Counted from the stretch's first letter, positions 1 through 8,482 are shown. The stretch is DNA of 64,000 nucleotides from Pseudomonadota bacterium (GCA_023457895.1 JAEXAY010000003.1:27975-91974), one strand, 5' to 3'. Notes: generated by a model from the letters alone, not told the origin. Program-made: numbers and translations.

Positions 1-320
1 CGCTGATCCCGGCGATGGCCGCGCGCGAGGTCGCGGTTGCCGCGCTCGCCACCGCCAATGCGATCGACTCGGGTGATGACGAGGAAAAACTCAACCAGTC
101 GCTCGGGGAAAGGCTGGCGGGCGAATGGAGCCTCGCCACCGCGCTCGCCTTCCTCGCCTGGTTCGTGTTCGCGCCGCAATGCATCTCGACCATCGCGATC
201 ACCCGGCGCGAGACCAATGGCTGGAAATGGCCGCTGTTCATGGTGGGCTACCTGTTCGCGCTCGCTTACCTGTCTGCCGGACTGACCTATTGGGTCGCGG
301 TCTGGTTCGGGCTGGGCTGA
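1..320 (+). CDS. feoB: Ferrous iron transport protein B, C-terminal fragment
   Basis: This is the 3' end of a gene that begins before the window; the reading frame enters at base 3 and stops at 320. FeoB is the inner-membrane GTP-dependent Fe(II) importer. The visible part holds the last transmembrane segments, including the conserved stretch LIPAMAAREVAVAALATAN, a helix ending FAPQCISTIAI, and a final helix after WKWPLFMVGY. The GTPase domain lies outside the window, so the call rests on these C-terminal signatures, which are characteristic of FeoB. FeoA and FeoC cannot be seen. Confidence 0.88.
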   Translation, partial: LIPAMAAREVAVAALATANAIDSGDDEEKLNQSLGERLAGEWSLATALAFLAWFVFAPQCISTIAITRRETNGWKWPLFMVGYLFALAYLSAGLTYWVAVWFGLG

Positions 321-346
321 ACAAGATTTGGCGTAGAAGTGGAATT

Positions 347-432
347 CGTCATTTCCGCGAAAGCGGGAATCCATCTCCCGCCACGTAAATTTCGGCTTCG
401 CGAGATGGGTCCCCGCCTTCGCGGGGACGACG
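347..432. repeat. Palindromic intergenic repeat, family A copy 1
   Basis: An imperfect inverted repeat of about 31-nt arms lies between feoB and ssb. The left arm starts CGTCATTTCCGCG and reads into GGGAATCCATCTC; the right arm starts GAGATGGGTCCCCGCC and ends GGGGACGACG. A second member of the same family is at 61050-61143. Such dispersed extragenic palindromes are common in sphingomonads. It could form a long hairpin and act as a bidirectional terminator behind feoB. Confidence 0.75.
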
Positions 433-576
433 AGGGCTAGAAATCTTGGCGTCTTTGCCCTTCGCGTAAACCTGATCTACCTCGCCGTAACCCTTCCGCG
501 CCGCTGCTTGAACCCCCATTGCGCCCCGCCCGATTAGCTGCTTATTAGCGGCTCAATAATCATATGAGGAAACATC

Positions 577-1098
577 ATGGCAGGCAGCGTCAACAAGGTG
601 ATTTTGGTCGGCAATCTCGGGCAGGACCCGGAAGTGAAAAGCTTCGCCAATGGTGGCAAGATCTGCAACCTGCGCATCGCCACATCCGAAAACTGGAAGG
701 ATCGCAACACCGGCGAGCGCAAGGAGCGCACCGAGTGGCACAGCGTCGTGCTGCAGTCGGACGGGCTCGTCAATGTCGCCGAACGCTATCTGCGTAAAGG
801 TGCCAAGGTCTATATCGAAGGCCAGCTCCGGACCCGCAAATGGCAGGACCAGTCGGGCAATGACCGTTATTCGACCGAAGTGTCCGTGGGCGGCTTCGAC
901 GGCAAGCTCGTGATGCTGGACAGCGCCGGTGGCGGGCAGGGCGGTGGCGGCGGCCGCGGCAATGATGGCTGGGGCGGCGGCTCGTCGGGTGGCGGCGGTT
1001 CAGGCGGCGGCTGGAACCAGGGCGGCAATGACTTCGGCGGCGGCTCGGGCGGCGGTTCTCCGTTCGACAGCGACCTCGACGACGAAGTGCCGTTCTGA
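577..1098 (+). CDS. ssb: Single-stranded DNA-binding protein
   Basis: SSB coats single-stranded DNA during replication, repair and recombination. The 173-aa protein begins MAGSVNKVILVGNLGQDPE, the typical start of the OB-fold (about residues 5-110), with the conserved WHSVV and YIEGQLRTRKWQD segments. A flexible glycine-rich linker follows (about 115-163), ending in the acidic tip DLDDEVPF that recruits partner proteins. The length is normal. AGGAAA lies 7-12 bases upstream of the ATG. A hairpin at 1103-1130 just after the stop may end the transcript. No clear SOS box was seen in the upstream 140 bp. Confidence 0.97.
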   Translation: MAGSVNKVILVGNLGQDPEVKSFANGGKICNLRIATSENWKDRNTGERKERTEWHSVVLQSDGLVNVAERYLRKGAKVYIEGQLRTRKWQDQSGNDRYSTEVSVGGFDGKLVMLDSAGGGQGGGGGRGNDGWGGGSSGGGGSGGGWNQGGNDFGGGSGGGSPFDSDLDDEVPF

Positions 1099-1102
1099 TG
1101 TT

Positions 1103-1130
1103 TGGGTCGACCCGTTGCCGGATCGACCCA
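1103..1130 (+). terminator. Hairpin directly after ssb, possible terminator
   Basis: A perfect 8-bp inverted repeat (TGGGTCGA / TCGACCCA) with a 12-nt loop starts 4 bases after the ssb stop codon. No T-run follows, so it is either a weak or factor-assisted terminator or an mRNA 3'-end stabiliser. Confidence 0.4.
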
Positions 1131-1274
1131 GTTTCAGAAATCGCAGTCTGGCTGCAACTAGCCACGCAGATCGTCGCTATTTGCATAATACATTTTTTGA
1201 CCAGTTTATCAAATATGCTGCGTAGCTACGGAATAATCCACTTGCTTTAACTGAAGAATCGTCTCAAACGAATT

Positions 1275-1304
1275 GAGCCGGATACGCGCCAACGCATCCG
1301 GCTC
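1275..1304 (+). other. Perfect 9-bp hairpin upstream of the small HTH gene
   Basis: GAGCCGGAT and ATCCGGCTC flank a 12-nt loop. It sits in the AT-rich leader 50 bp before ATG 1354. It could be a transcription-attenuation hairpin or an operator for the HTH protein itself; nothing in the sequence decides between these. Confidence 0.4.
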
Positions 1305-1353
1305 ATGTCAACGGCTCGATGGGAACCGCCCTAGACGGTGCGTCTATGAACAC

Positions 1354-1602
1354 ATGGCCGCACGGCGTCAACTATCGAGCCTTATTGAGAAAGGCTCGTA
1401 TAAAGTGAAACGTAAGAAATCAGTTCGTATTACACCCGATTTGGCCGCGACGATCAAATATCTCTATGTCGAACTCCGGCTCTACCAGCACCAGATTGCG
1501 TCGGCAGTCGGGGTCAATCAGGGGCGCATTTCCGAAATCATTACCGGCAAAAAGTTCCGGGACGTGGCACCCGCCAATCTCGTGCGGTTAGCTGTCGACT
1601 AA
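1354..1602 (+). CDS. Small helix-turn-helix protein
   Basis: This gene of about 82 codons encodes a basic N-terminus (VKRKKSVRITPDLAATIKYLY) followed by a helix-turn-helix stretch, HQIASAVGVNQGRISEIITG, resembling small phage- or plasmid-type DNA-binding proteins. The start is uncertain: ATG 1354 is used here, GTG 1405 has a better-placed GAGAAAGG upstream, and a TTG at 1273 lies inside a hairpin and is unlikely. Base composition from about 1190 to 1460 is clearly more AT-rich than the neighbours, which suggests acquired DNA. A strong terminator at 1611-1641 follows. Function beyond DNA binding is unknown. Confidence 0.6.
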   Translation: MAARRQLSSLIEKGSYKVKRKKSVRITPDLAATIKYLYVELRLYQHQIASAVGVNQGRISEIITGKKFRDVAPANLVRLAVD

Positions 1603-1610
1603 AAGATGGT

Positions 1611-1641
1611 AGGCCGGGCGCATTGCTCCCGGCCTTTTTCT
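1611..1641 (+). terminator. Rho-independent terminator
   Basis: The stem AGGCCGGG / CCCGGCCT encloses a 7-nt loop and is followed by TTTTTC. It lies 9 bases after the stop codon of the small HTH gene and abuts the end of the convergent membrane-protein gene. Confidence 0.85.
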
Positions 1642-2099
1642 TACCAGACCAGCGTTTGCGGATCGGGCATCGGCTGGCCTTTGGATGCCTGGTTGAATGA
1701 CATCACGCAGCGCACAACCATCCAGATCGCAACGGCAAGCCAGATGAAGAAGCCGATGATGAGGAGGAGGGTGATCGCACCCGCCAGGATACCGGCGAGG
1801 CCGAGCCAGAAGGTCCGGATATGATAGCGCAGATGGGTCTTTTCCCATTCGGAAACGGCCGGATCATTGACCCAGATATGGCAGAGCACGACCCCTGCGA
1901 TTCCCGTGAAGGCGGTGAAGAAGCTCAATATATAGAGCAGGTTGATGATGTTCGGCTTGACCGAAAGCAGGTCGCCGCTGGCAGGAGGTGATCCCGGCGC
2001 GACGGGGTCGGGCATGGCTTTCTGCGGCGGGATATGCTGTTGCGCGGGGCGCGCGGCACTGTGCCGGGTTTCGATCAGTCTGGGGTCATCGGGATTCAT
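1641..2099 (-). CDS. DUF4870-like membrane protein
   Basis: A 152-aa protein starting MNPDDPRLIE. The start was chosen because GGGGAG lies 7 bases upstream. Residues 1-45 are a proline-rich cytoplasmic tail; the rest contains three hydrophobic segments (NIINLLYILSFFTAFTGIAG; TFWLGLAGILAGAITLLLIIGFF; IWLAVAIWMVVRCVMSF). The arrangement W-E-K-T-H-x-R-Y-H-I-R-T between helices and the end GQPMPDPQTLVW are typical of DUF4870-type small membrane proteins, whose function is not known. It ends at the shared terminator hairpin and lies 89 bp downstream of the HerA-like ATPase, perhaps in the same transcript. Confidence 0.75.
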   Translation of the reverse strand: MNPDDPRLIETRHSAARPAQQHIPPQKAMPDPVAPGSPPASGDLLSVKPNIINLLYILSFFTAFTGIAGVVLCHIWVNDPAVSEWEKTHLRYHIRTFWLGLAGILAGAITLLLIIGFFIWLAVAIWMVVRCVMSFNQASKGQPMPDPQTLVW

Positions 2100-2188
2100 T
2101 GGAAACTCCCCTTTTCCTTTATCCGGATTTGCAAGCTGAATAGGGCAAGCCAGGGCTGCCGCCAACCCGTTTTGCAAGCAGGCGCGTC

Positions 2189-3649
2189 TCAGTCGACCAG
2201 TTCGCTGCCGGTGCTGATGCCGAGATCGGGAATGAAGATCGAGCGCCGCCCACCAAAATCGGTGCGCACGACAATCGCGCCCAGCTTTTCCATATAGTCG
2301 ATCAGGCGGCGGATACGGCCAGGCGAGCTGGTGCCATAGACGCGGCCGAGCTCGGCATCTTCGGGGCATGGCGCGGATTCAAGCGCGGCCTTCCCGATCA
2401 GCGCGAAGGGCGCGAGCATGTCCTCGGGGAGCCGTGCCGCCGTTGCGAGCAGGTCGCTCCATGCCGGGTCGACCGGGTCGAGGATGCCGGCGCGGGCGAG
2501 CGCGATGCGGCGGCGGAAGGCGGACAGGTCGAGCGGCGCGCGCACCAGTTTCCGCATCCGGCAGCGCACGCTGAAATCTTGATAGAGGCTCGCATCGCTC
2601 TGCTGCCCGCTATCGGGGTCGGCCAGCATGTCTGCGAGCACTGCGGCGATGATCGCTTCGCTGTCGCCCGGCGCGGCCGCGTCGTCTGTGTCGCCGGATG
2701 ACACCGCGCAGGCGGCCTCGCCCAGCTGGCGGATGAGATCGTCGGCAGCGAGGACGGGCGGCTTTGGTTCAGGCCGGGGCGGCGGCGCTTCTTCTTCCAG
2801 CTCGGCGAACAACATGGTGCGGAACTCGCCGGTTTCGCGCTGGGGCACGGGCAGCAGGCCATGCACGCCGGTCTTGGTTGCCGTCCGTACCGCGCCGATC
2901 TTCACCGCCACCGGCCGCCGCGCGATCGCGGGCCCAAGCCCGAGGAAACAGCCGCGCTCAAGGTCGCGGATCTGCTCCGCCTGCCGCCGCTCCATGCCGA
3001 GGAGATCGGCCGCGCGCGCCATGTCGATATCGAGGAAGGTGCGGCCCATGAGGAAATTGCTCGCCTCCGCCGCGACATTCTTGGCAAGTTTGGCGAGACG
3101 CTGGGTCGCGATCACCCCGGCGAGCCCGCGCTTGCGTCCTCGGCACATGAGGTTGGTCATCGCCGATAGACTGGCGCGCCGCGCGGCGTCCGATACCTCG
3201 CCCCCTGCGGCGGGCGCGAACAATTGCGCTTCATCGACCACCACCAGTGCGGGATACCATTGCTCGCGCGGCGCATCGAACAGCGCATTCAGGAAACTTG
3301 CCGCGCAGGTCATCTGCTGCTCGGCGTCGAGTGCCTCGAGGTTGAGCACCACCGAGGCGCGATGTTCGCGGATGCGCGCGGCGATGCGGCCGATCTCGCG
3401 CTCATTATAGGTATCGGCCTCGACCACGACATGACCGAACGCCTCTTCAAGGCTGGCGAAATCGCCTTCGGGGTCGATCACCACCTGTTGCACAAGGTGT
3501 GCGCTTTCCTCGAGGATGCGCCGCAGGAGATGCGACTTGCCCGACCCCGAATTGCCTTGCACGAGAAGGCGCGTCGCGAGCAGTTCCTCGACATCGACCA
3601 GCACCGGCTGGCCCGAGCGTTCGGTCCCGATCTCGATCCGCGCGGTCAT
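2189..3649 (-). CDS. HerA-like ATP-binding protein (DUF853/HerA-type ATPase)
   Basis: A 486-aa P-loop ATPase. Walker A is GNSGSGKSH (residues 32-40), Walker B is PALVVVDEAQLF, and an arginine/sensor-like segment RKRGLAGVIATQRLAKL follows, all typical of the HerA/FtsK superfamily. Acidic and proline-rich linkers after about residue 270 separate the ATPase core from a C-terminal region that may be a winged helix (GRIRRLIDYMEKLGAIVVRTD). HerA proteins usually pair with the NurA nuclease, but none is present here. The start ATG overlaps the stop of the upstream YciB-like gene (ATGA), so the two are translationally coupled. The role is unknown. Confidence 0.82.
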   Translation of the reverse strand: MTARIEIGTERSGQPVLVDVEELLATRLLVQGNSGSGKSHLLRRILEESAHLVQQVVIDPEGDFASLEEAFGHVVVEADTYNEREIGRIAARIREHRASVVLNLEALDAEQQMTCAASFLNALFDAPREQWYPALVVVDEAQLFAPAAGGEVSDAARRASLSAMTNLMCRGRKRGLAGVIATQRLAKLAKNVAAEASNFLMGRTFLDIDMARAADLLGMERRQAEQIRDLERGCFLGLGPAIARRPVAVKIGAVRTATKTGVHGLLPVPQRETGEFRTMLFAELEEEAPPPRPEPKPPVLAADDLIRQLGEAACAVSSGDTDDAAAPGDSEAIIAAVLADMLADPDSGQQSDASLYQDFSVRCRMRKLVRAPLDLSAFRRRIALARAGILDPVDPAWSDLLATAARLPEDMLAPFALIGKAALESAPCPEDAELGRVYGTSSPGRIRRLIDYMEKLGAIVVRTDFGGRRSIFIPDLGISTGSELVD

Positions 3650-4263
3650 GCTGCAAGCCCTTGCCGGGGCGGTCCGCTGCGCGCCCATTTCATCATCACG
3701 ATGGCCATCAGCATGACGAGCGGGAAGTCGAGGAAGGTGGTGTAGAACAGCCAGCCGTCGGTCGAAAGCAGGCGCGTCGCGACGACATTGAGCGAGGCCA
3801 TGATGAGCCCGATCACGCCCATGCCGATCGCCAGCCGCCGTACATCGACGTCGCCATAGGGAAGATAACGCGCCATGCCCGTTCCGACGCGGCGCCCGCG
3901 CAGCACCAGACCGTCGAACAGGAACACGCTCGCGCCGATCAGCCCCATCACCGTCGAGCGCCATTTGACCGCTTCGTCATCCTGGAACAGCAAGGCGAGC
4001 GCGGCGGCAATCAGCGACATGACAATGCCGAACATCGCCATCCCGCCGAGCAGATCCTTGCCGGTGCGGCGCTGCACGGCATAGAGGATCAGCCCGGCAA
4101 CCGCACCGCCAATCGCGGCGGTGGTGAGGTTGGTCAGCTTTGCGACGGCATAGAAGGCAAGGCCAAGGACAATATCCACCACGATCGGCAGCTTGTTGCG
4201 CTTCAGGACATCGAGATCGATATCGTCATGGGCCGAAGACGTGCCGGGTCCTGACTGGCTCAA
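3646..4263 (-). CDS. YciB/IspZ-like inner membrane protein (septation protein family)
   Basis: A 205-aa polytopic membrane protein with five or six hydrophobic segments. LLFQDDEAVKWRSTVMG followed by a short helix ending in a glycine matches the signature of the YciB/IspZ family, in which LLHDETFIKWKPTV occupies the same place. Members affect envelope synthesis and cell division. The C-terminal helix LDFPLVMLMAIVMMKW is also typical. It is longer than E. coli YciB (about 179 aa) because of its N-terminal extension. Its stop overlaps the start of the HerA-like gene by 4 nt. Confidence 0.7.
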   Translation of the reverse strand: MSQSGPGTSSAHDDIDLDVLKRNKLPIVVDIVLGLAFYAVAKLTNLTTAAIGGAVAGLILYAVQRRTGKDLLGGMAMFGIVMSLIAAALALLFQDDEAVKWRSTVMGLIGASVFLFDGLVLRGRRVGTGMARYLPYGDVDVRRLAIGMGVIGLIMASLNVVATRLLSTDGWLFYTTFLDFPLVMLMAIVMMKWARSGPPRQGLAA

Positions 4264-4393
4264 GTTACTTCCCCCGCTTACGGGAAGTCGGCTGGCTGTT
4301 GCGTCCCGTTTTCATAGCTGATGATGTTAGAAATTCAGCTTCAGTCTCTATCGGCCGCCTTCGCGAAAACCAAGCCCTTAGTTCGGCAGCCTT

Positions 4394-4414
4394 TGTAACT
4401 TTACGTGTGTAAAG
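4394..4414. promoter_or_regulatory. Candidate operator upstream of the acyl-CoA ligase
   Basis: Two overlapping elements are visible: TGTAACTTTAC (4394-4404) and the perfect inverted repeat CTTTAC-GTGT-GTAAAG (4399-4414). A nearly identical copy of the first, TGTAACATTAC, lies upstream of the PQQ dehydrogenase at 6246-6256. Both fit TetR-type half-sites GTAA/TTAC. The protein that binds is unknown; the TetR gene at 9870 is one candidate. Confidence 0.4.
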
Positions 4415-4508
4415 ACACTTGCATTGAAGGCGGGTCGCGCCATTATGGGCGAAACATGACCGGCAACCGCAGCAAGATAACAGCCAGCCGAACGAGGGAG
4501 AGGAACCG

Positions 4509-6059
4509 ATGAGCAGCGATGCGATAGAGAGTGCGCGGCGCCAGTCGCTTTCGGCCATGCTGCGGCGTTCGGCCGCCCGGCATGGCGACAGGACGGCGAT
4601 CATCTGCGGCGAGACCCGCTGGTCCTATGCGGAATTTGACCAACGTGTCAGCCGGTTGGCGGCGGGCTTTCGCAAGGCGGGCGTGAAACCCGGCGACCGC
4701 ATCGCGATCCTTGCGCGCAACAGCCATGTATACATGGCGCTGCGCTTTGCCATCGCCCGCGCCGACGCGGTGCTGGTGCCGGTCAATTTCATGCTCAACG
4801 CCGAGGATGTGCGCTATATTCTGGAGCATAGCGGTGCGCGCATGCTGTTTGTCGACCGCACCACCATCGACGTCGCGCAGGATGCGCTCACCCCCGAAGT
4901 CGAACGGCTGCTCGGCATACCGGGCGAACATGAAGCCGCGCCCGATGGCGTTGCCTCATGGGAAGAGTTGCTTGCCGAAGCCGATGGCCAGCTCGAAACG
5001 AGCGGCGGCGGCGACCTGCTGCAGATCGTCTATACCAGCGGCACCGAATCCCGCCCAAAGGGCGCGATGCTTTCGCATGACAGCGTGCTGTGGCAATATC
5101 AAAGCTGTATCATCGATTGCGAATGGACGCGCGACACGATCGCGGTTCACGCGCTGCCGCTGTTCCACTGCGCCCAGCTCGATGCGATGATCGGCCCGGC
5201 GCTGCAGGTCGGCGCGCGGAACATCATCACCGGCACGCCCACGCCGGAGAATCTGATCACGCTGCTCGCTAAGCATAAGGCGACCTCCTTCTTCGCGCCG
5301 CCAACCGTGTGGATATCATTGCTGCGTTCGCCGTTGCTCGACCAGAATGATCTCTCCAGCCTGGTAAAAGGCTATTATGGCGCTTCAATCATGCCGGTCG
5401 AAATCCTGCGCGAGATCGCTGAACGGCTTCCCCGGTTGCGGCTGTGGAATCTTTATGGCCAGACCGAGATTGCGCCGGTCGCAACCATCCTGTTTCCCGA
5501 GGAACATGCGAGCCGGGTCGGCTCGGCCGGGCGCCCGACCCAGCATGTCGAAACCCGGATCGTCGATGATGACATGCGCGACGTCGCAGCCCGTGAGGTC
5601 GGCGAGATCGTTCACCGTTCACCACAACTGCTGATGGGCTATTGGAATAACCCCGAAAAGACCGCCGAAGCCTTTGCGGGCGGCTGGTTCCACAGCGGCG
5701 ACCTCGGCGTGGCCGACGCGGAAGGGTATATCACGGTGGTCGACCGCAAGAAGGACATGATCAAGTCGGGCGGCGAGAATGTGGCGTCGCGCGAGGTCGA
5801 GGAAATCCTCTACCTCCATCCGGCGATCAGCGAGGTCGCCGTGATTGGCCTGCCCGATCCCAAGTGGATCGAAGTCGTGACCGCGGTAGTCGTGCTCCGG
5901 CCCGGAAAGGACGCGACTGCTGACGAGATTATCGCGCATTGTTCGAGCCATTTGTCGTCGTTCAAGATTCCGAAATCGGTGCATTTCACCGAAAGCCTGC
6001 CACGCAATGCAAGCGGCAAGATATTGAAACGCGATTTACGCCAAAGCCTGCTCGGGTAA
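4509..6059 (+). CDS. AMP-dependent fatty-acyl-CoA synthetase/ligase
   Basis: A 516-aa member of the ANL superfamily that would activate a carboxylic acid to its CoA thioester with ATP. The P-loop YTSGTESRPKG is at residues 175-185, LYGQTEIAP is the A5 motif, and GWFHSGDLG with DRKKDMIKSGGENV form the A7/A8 hinge. The catalytic lysine is in NASGKILKRDLR near the C-terminus. Length and motifs are complete. The chain length of the substrate cannot be read from sequence. A strong terminator follows at 6077-6113, so it is a single-gene transcript. Its upstream motif is shared with the next gene, suggesting common control. Confidence 0.9.
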   Translation: MSSDAIESARRQSLSAMLRRSAARHGDRTAIICGETRWSYAEFDQRVSRLAAGFRKAGVKPGDRIAILARNSHVYMALRFAIARADAVLVPVNFMLNAEDVRYILEHSGARMLFVDRTTIDVAQDALTPEVERLLGIPGEHEAAPDGVASWEELLAEADGQLETSGGGDLLQIVYTSGTESRPKGAMLSHDSVLWQYQSCIIDCEWTRDTIAVHALPLFHCAQLDAMIGPALQVGARNIITGTPTPENLITLLAKHKATSFFAPPTVWISLLRSPLLDQNDLSSLVKGYYGASIMPVEILREIAERLPRLRLWNLYGQTEIAPVATILFPEEHASRVGSAGRPTQHVETRIVDDDMRDVAAREVGEIVHRSPQLLMGYWNNPEKTAEAFAGGWFHSGDLGVADAEGYITVVDRKKDMIKSGGENVASREVEEILYLHPAISEVAVIGLPDPKWIEVVTAVVVLRPGKDATADEIIAHCSSHLSSFKIPKSVHFTESLPRNASGKILKRDLRQSLLG

Positions 6060-6076
6060 TCGCTTCGGGGCGAATG

Positions 6077-6113
6077 AAAAAGCGGCGCGAGGGTGTTCCC
6101 GCGCCGCTTTTTT
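6077..6113 (+). terminator. Rho-independent terminator after the acyl-CoA ligase
   Basis: The stem AGCGGCGCG / CGCGCCGCT with a 10-nt loop is preceded by an A-run and followed by TTTTTT. It begins 17 bases after the stop codon. Confidence 0.92.
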
Positions 6114-6237
6114 GATTCCATGCGGATCACGCCGGGCTGTCGGTGCGGTGCGACGGAAGCTGCCCTGCCCCCCAAAGCCGCTCCAATTAGCAAGATGACC
6201 TTGCCTTAAGTTTTGATGGATCGCATTCGAGAAAGTA

Positions 6238-6265
6238 TTGACTCGTGTAACATTACTTGTAGGCT
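6238..6265 (+). promoter_or_regulatory. Putative promoter and operator of the PQQ alcohol dehydrogenase
   Basis: TTGACT (6238-6243) and TAGGCT (6260-6265) are separated by 16 bp, a plausible sigma-70 promoter 42 bp before the ATG. The motif TGTAACATTAC (6246-6256) sits in the spacer, where a bound repressor would block RNA polymerase. The motif matches 10 of 11 bases upstream of the acyl-CoA ligase. Confidence 0.4.
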
Positions 6266-6307
6266 TCTCACCATAACCAGAAAAATATTCAATGGGGAGA
6301 GAGCGAC

Positions 6308-8482
6308 ATGAACAAGAGGCAATTGGCCCTCGCGGCCTTGCTGCTGGCTGGCGTGGCGGGGTGCAAGTTTGGGCCGGGAGCCGATCAGCAGCAGGGCGCG
6401 ATCAACGCCCAACGCCTGGCGCAGGCTGGCAAGGACAGCGCCAACTGGCTTTCGACGGGCCGCGATTATAGCGAGGAACGGTTCAGTCCTCTTGGTCAGA
6501 TCAACGCGGACAATATCGGCATGCTCGGCCTTGCCTGGTCACACGAGTTCGACACCAACCGCGGGCAGGAAGCGACGCCGCTGGTTGCCGATGGTGTGCT
6601 TTATACCACGACGGCCTGGTCAAAGGCTTATGCCTTCGATGCCGCGACCGGCAAGCTGCTCTGGTCCTACGATCCCGGGATCGACGGCGGAAAAGGCCAT
6701 GACGCCTGCTGCGACGTGGTCAATCGCGGCGTCGCCTTGTGGAATGGCAAGGTCTATCTTGGAGCGCTGGATGGCCGCCTGATCGCGCTCGATGCCAAGA
6801 CCGGCAAGGAAGTGTGGTCCACCCAGACCACTGATACCTCGCGCCCCTACACCATCACCGGTGCGCCGCGCGTGGTCAAGGGCAAGGTCATCATCGGCAA
6901 TGGCGGCGCCGAACTCGGCGTGCGCGGCTATGTTTCTGCCTATGATGCCGAAACCGGAAAGCTCGCCTGGCGTTTCTACACCGCGCCCAACCCCAAGGGC
7001 GAAGCGGATGGCGCGGCCTCGGACGCGATTTTCGCCAAACAGGCCAACGCCACCTGGGGCCCCAATGGCGCGTGGAAGGAAGTCGGCGGCGGCGGGACCG
7101 TGTGGGACGCGATCGTCTATGATCAGGATTATGACCAGATCATCATCGGCACCGGCAACGGATCGCCGTGGAACCGGCGGATCCGCTCGGGCGACGAAGG
7201 CGACAACCTGTTCCTCTCCTCGCTGGTCGCGCTTGATCCGGAAACCGGCGCCTACAAGTGGCATTATCAGGAAACGCCGGGCGAAAGCTGGGATTTCACG
7301 GCGACCCAGCCGATCATCCTGACCACGCTCAAGATTGATGGCGCCGATCGCAAGGTGCTGCTCCACGCGCCCAAGAACGGTTATTTTTTCGTCGTCGACC
7401 GCCAGACCGGTGTGCCGGTTTCGGTTACCAACTTCGTGCCCACAAACTGGGCGGATGGCTATGATCCCAAGACCTGGCGGCCGCGCGAGCGTCCCGAGGC
7501 GCGCTATGAGTTGAACGGTGGCGACTGGTCGGCGCTGCCGAGCGCGTTCGGCGCGCATAACTGGCACCCGATGGCCTATAATCCGCAGACGGGCCTCGTT
7601 TATATTCCGGTCCAGCTGGTGCCCTTCGGCTATGCCGACGACAAGGCGTTCAAATATTCGCCGGGTCAGTGGAACCTCGGCAACGCTTCGGCCAAGAATA
7701 TCGGCCCGCAAACCGACGAGGGCATGGCGCGGCTCAAGTCGATCTCGAAGGGCGAGTTGCTCGCCTGGGATCCGGTCGCCAAGAAAGCGCGCTGGCGCGT
7801 GCCGCACGATGCACCGGGCTATGGCGGCATCCTGACGACGGCGGGCAATCTGGTCTTTCAGGGAACGCCCGACGGCTCGCTCGTCGCCTATCGCGCCGAT
7901 GACGGCAAGAAGGTGTGGGAGTTCAAGGGTCAGACCGGGATCATCGCGGGCGCTTCGACCTATTCCGTCAAGGGTGAGCAATATGTCGCGGTGATGGCGG
8001 GCTATGGTGGTTCGATCGGGATCAGTTCTCCTTTTGCCAACAAGCGTGACCGGCGGCCCAATGGTCAGTTGCTCGTGTTCAAGCTGGGCGCGAGCGGCAA
8101 GCTGCCCGATTATGTCGCGCCACGCTTCCCCGCCAATCCGCCTGAGAAGGTCTGGCCGGCGGAGGTCGAGAACAAGGGCGAGGTGCTATTCGCCGGCAAT
8201 TGCGGTTTCTGCCATGGCCCTTCGACCTATTCGACCGGGGTACTCCCCGACCTGCGCCGTTCGGCTATTCTTTCGGATGAAACGGCGTGGAAGTCGGTGG
8301 TGCTTGACGGCGCCTTCAAGGATCGCGGCATGATCGGCTTTGCCAAATGGCTGTCGGCCGAGGATGCCGATGCGATCCGCGCCTATGTCGCCAGGCAGGC
8401 GCGTACGTTGAAGGCAAAGGAAGCCGGGCAGGGTGCGGCGCAACCGGCCGCCCAACCCTCAACGCCTGCGGCCGGCAAATGA
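6308..8482 (+). CDS. PQQ-dependent alcohol dehydrogenase with fused cytochrome c (quinohemoprotein)
   Basis: A 724-aa type II quinohemoprotein that oxidises alcohols outside the cytoplasm. The N-terminus has a lipobox (V-A-G-C, Cys19), so a membrane-anchored lipoprotein is predicted instead of the usual soluble form. An eight-bladed propeller follows, with the adjacent cysteine pair Cys134-Cys135 that contacts PQQ in this family. The catalytic aspartate is in SWDFTATQP (Asp329). The residue two places on is Thr, not the Asp seen in lanthanide-dependent enzymes, which points to calcium. A C-terminal cytochrome c domain carries CGFCH (632-636) and a likely axial Met in GMIGFAKW. GGGGAGAG precedes the ATG. 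It overlaps the next gene by 4 nt. Confidence 0.93.
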   Translation: MNKRQLALAALLLAGVAGCKFGPGADQQQGAINAQRLAQAGKDSANWLSTGRDYSEERFSPLGQINADNIGMLGLAWSHEFDTNRGQEATPLVADGVLYTTTAWSKAYAFDAATGKLLWSYDPGIDGGKGHDACCDVVNRGVALWNGKVYLGALDGRLIALDAKTGKEVWSTQTTDTSRPYTITGAPRVVKGKVIIGNGGAELGVRGYVSAYDAETGKLAWRFYTAPNPKGEADGAASDAIFAKQANATWGPNGAWKEVGGGGTVWDAIVYDQDYDQIIIGTGNGSPWNRRIRSGDEGDNLFLSSLVALDPETGAYKWHYQETPGESWDFTATQPIILTTLKIDGADRKVLLHAPKNGYFFVVDRQTGVPVSVTNFVPTNWADGYDPKTWRPRERPEARYELNGGDWSALPSAFGAHNWHPMAYNPQTGLVYIPVQLVPFGYADDKAFKYSPGQWNLGNASAKNIGPQTDEGMARLKSISKGELLAWDPVAKKARWRVPHDAPGYGGILTTAGNLVFQGTPDGSLVAYRADDGKKVWEFKGQTGIIAGASTYSVKGEQYVAVMAGYGGSIGISSPFANKRDRRPNGQLLVFKLGASGKLPDYVAPRFPANPPEKVWPAEVENKGEVLFAGNCGFCHGPSTYSTGVLPDLRRSAILSDETAWKSVVLDGAFKDRGMIGFAKWLSAEDADAIRAYVARQARTLKAKEAGQGAAQPAAQPSTPAAGK

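Noticed and set aside
1273..1353. TTG 1273 as the start of the small HTH gene
   Set aside because: It would lie at the edge of a perfect hairpin, without an RBS, and adds an unlikely arginine-rich N-terminus.
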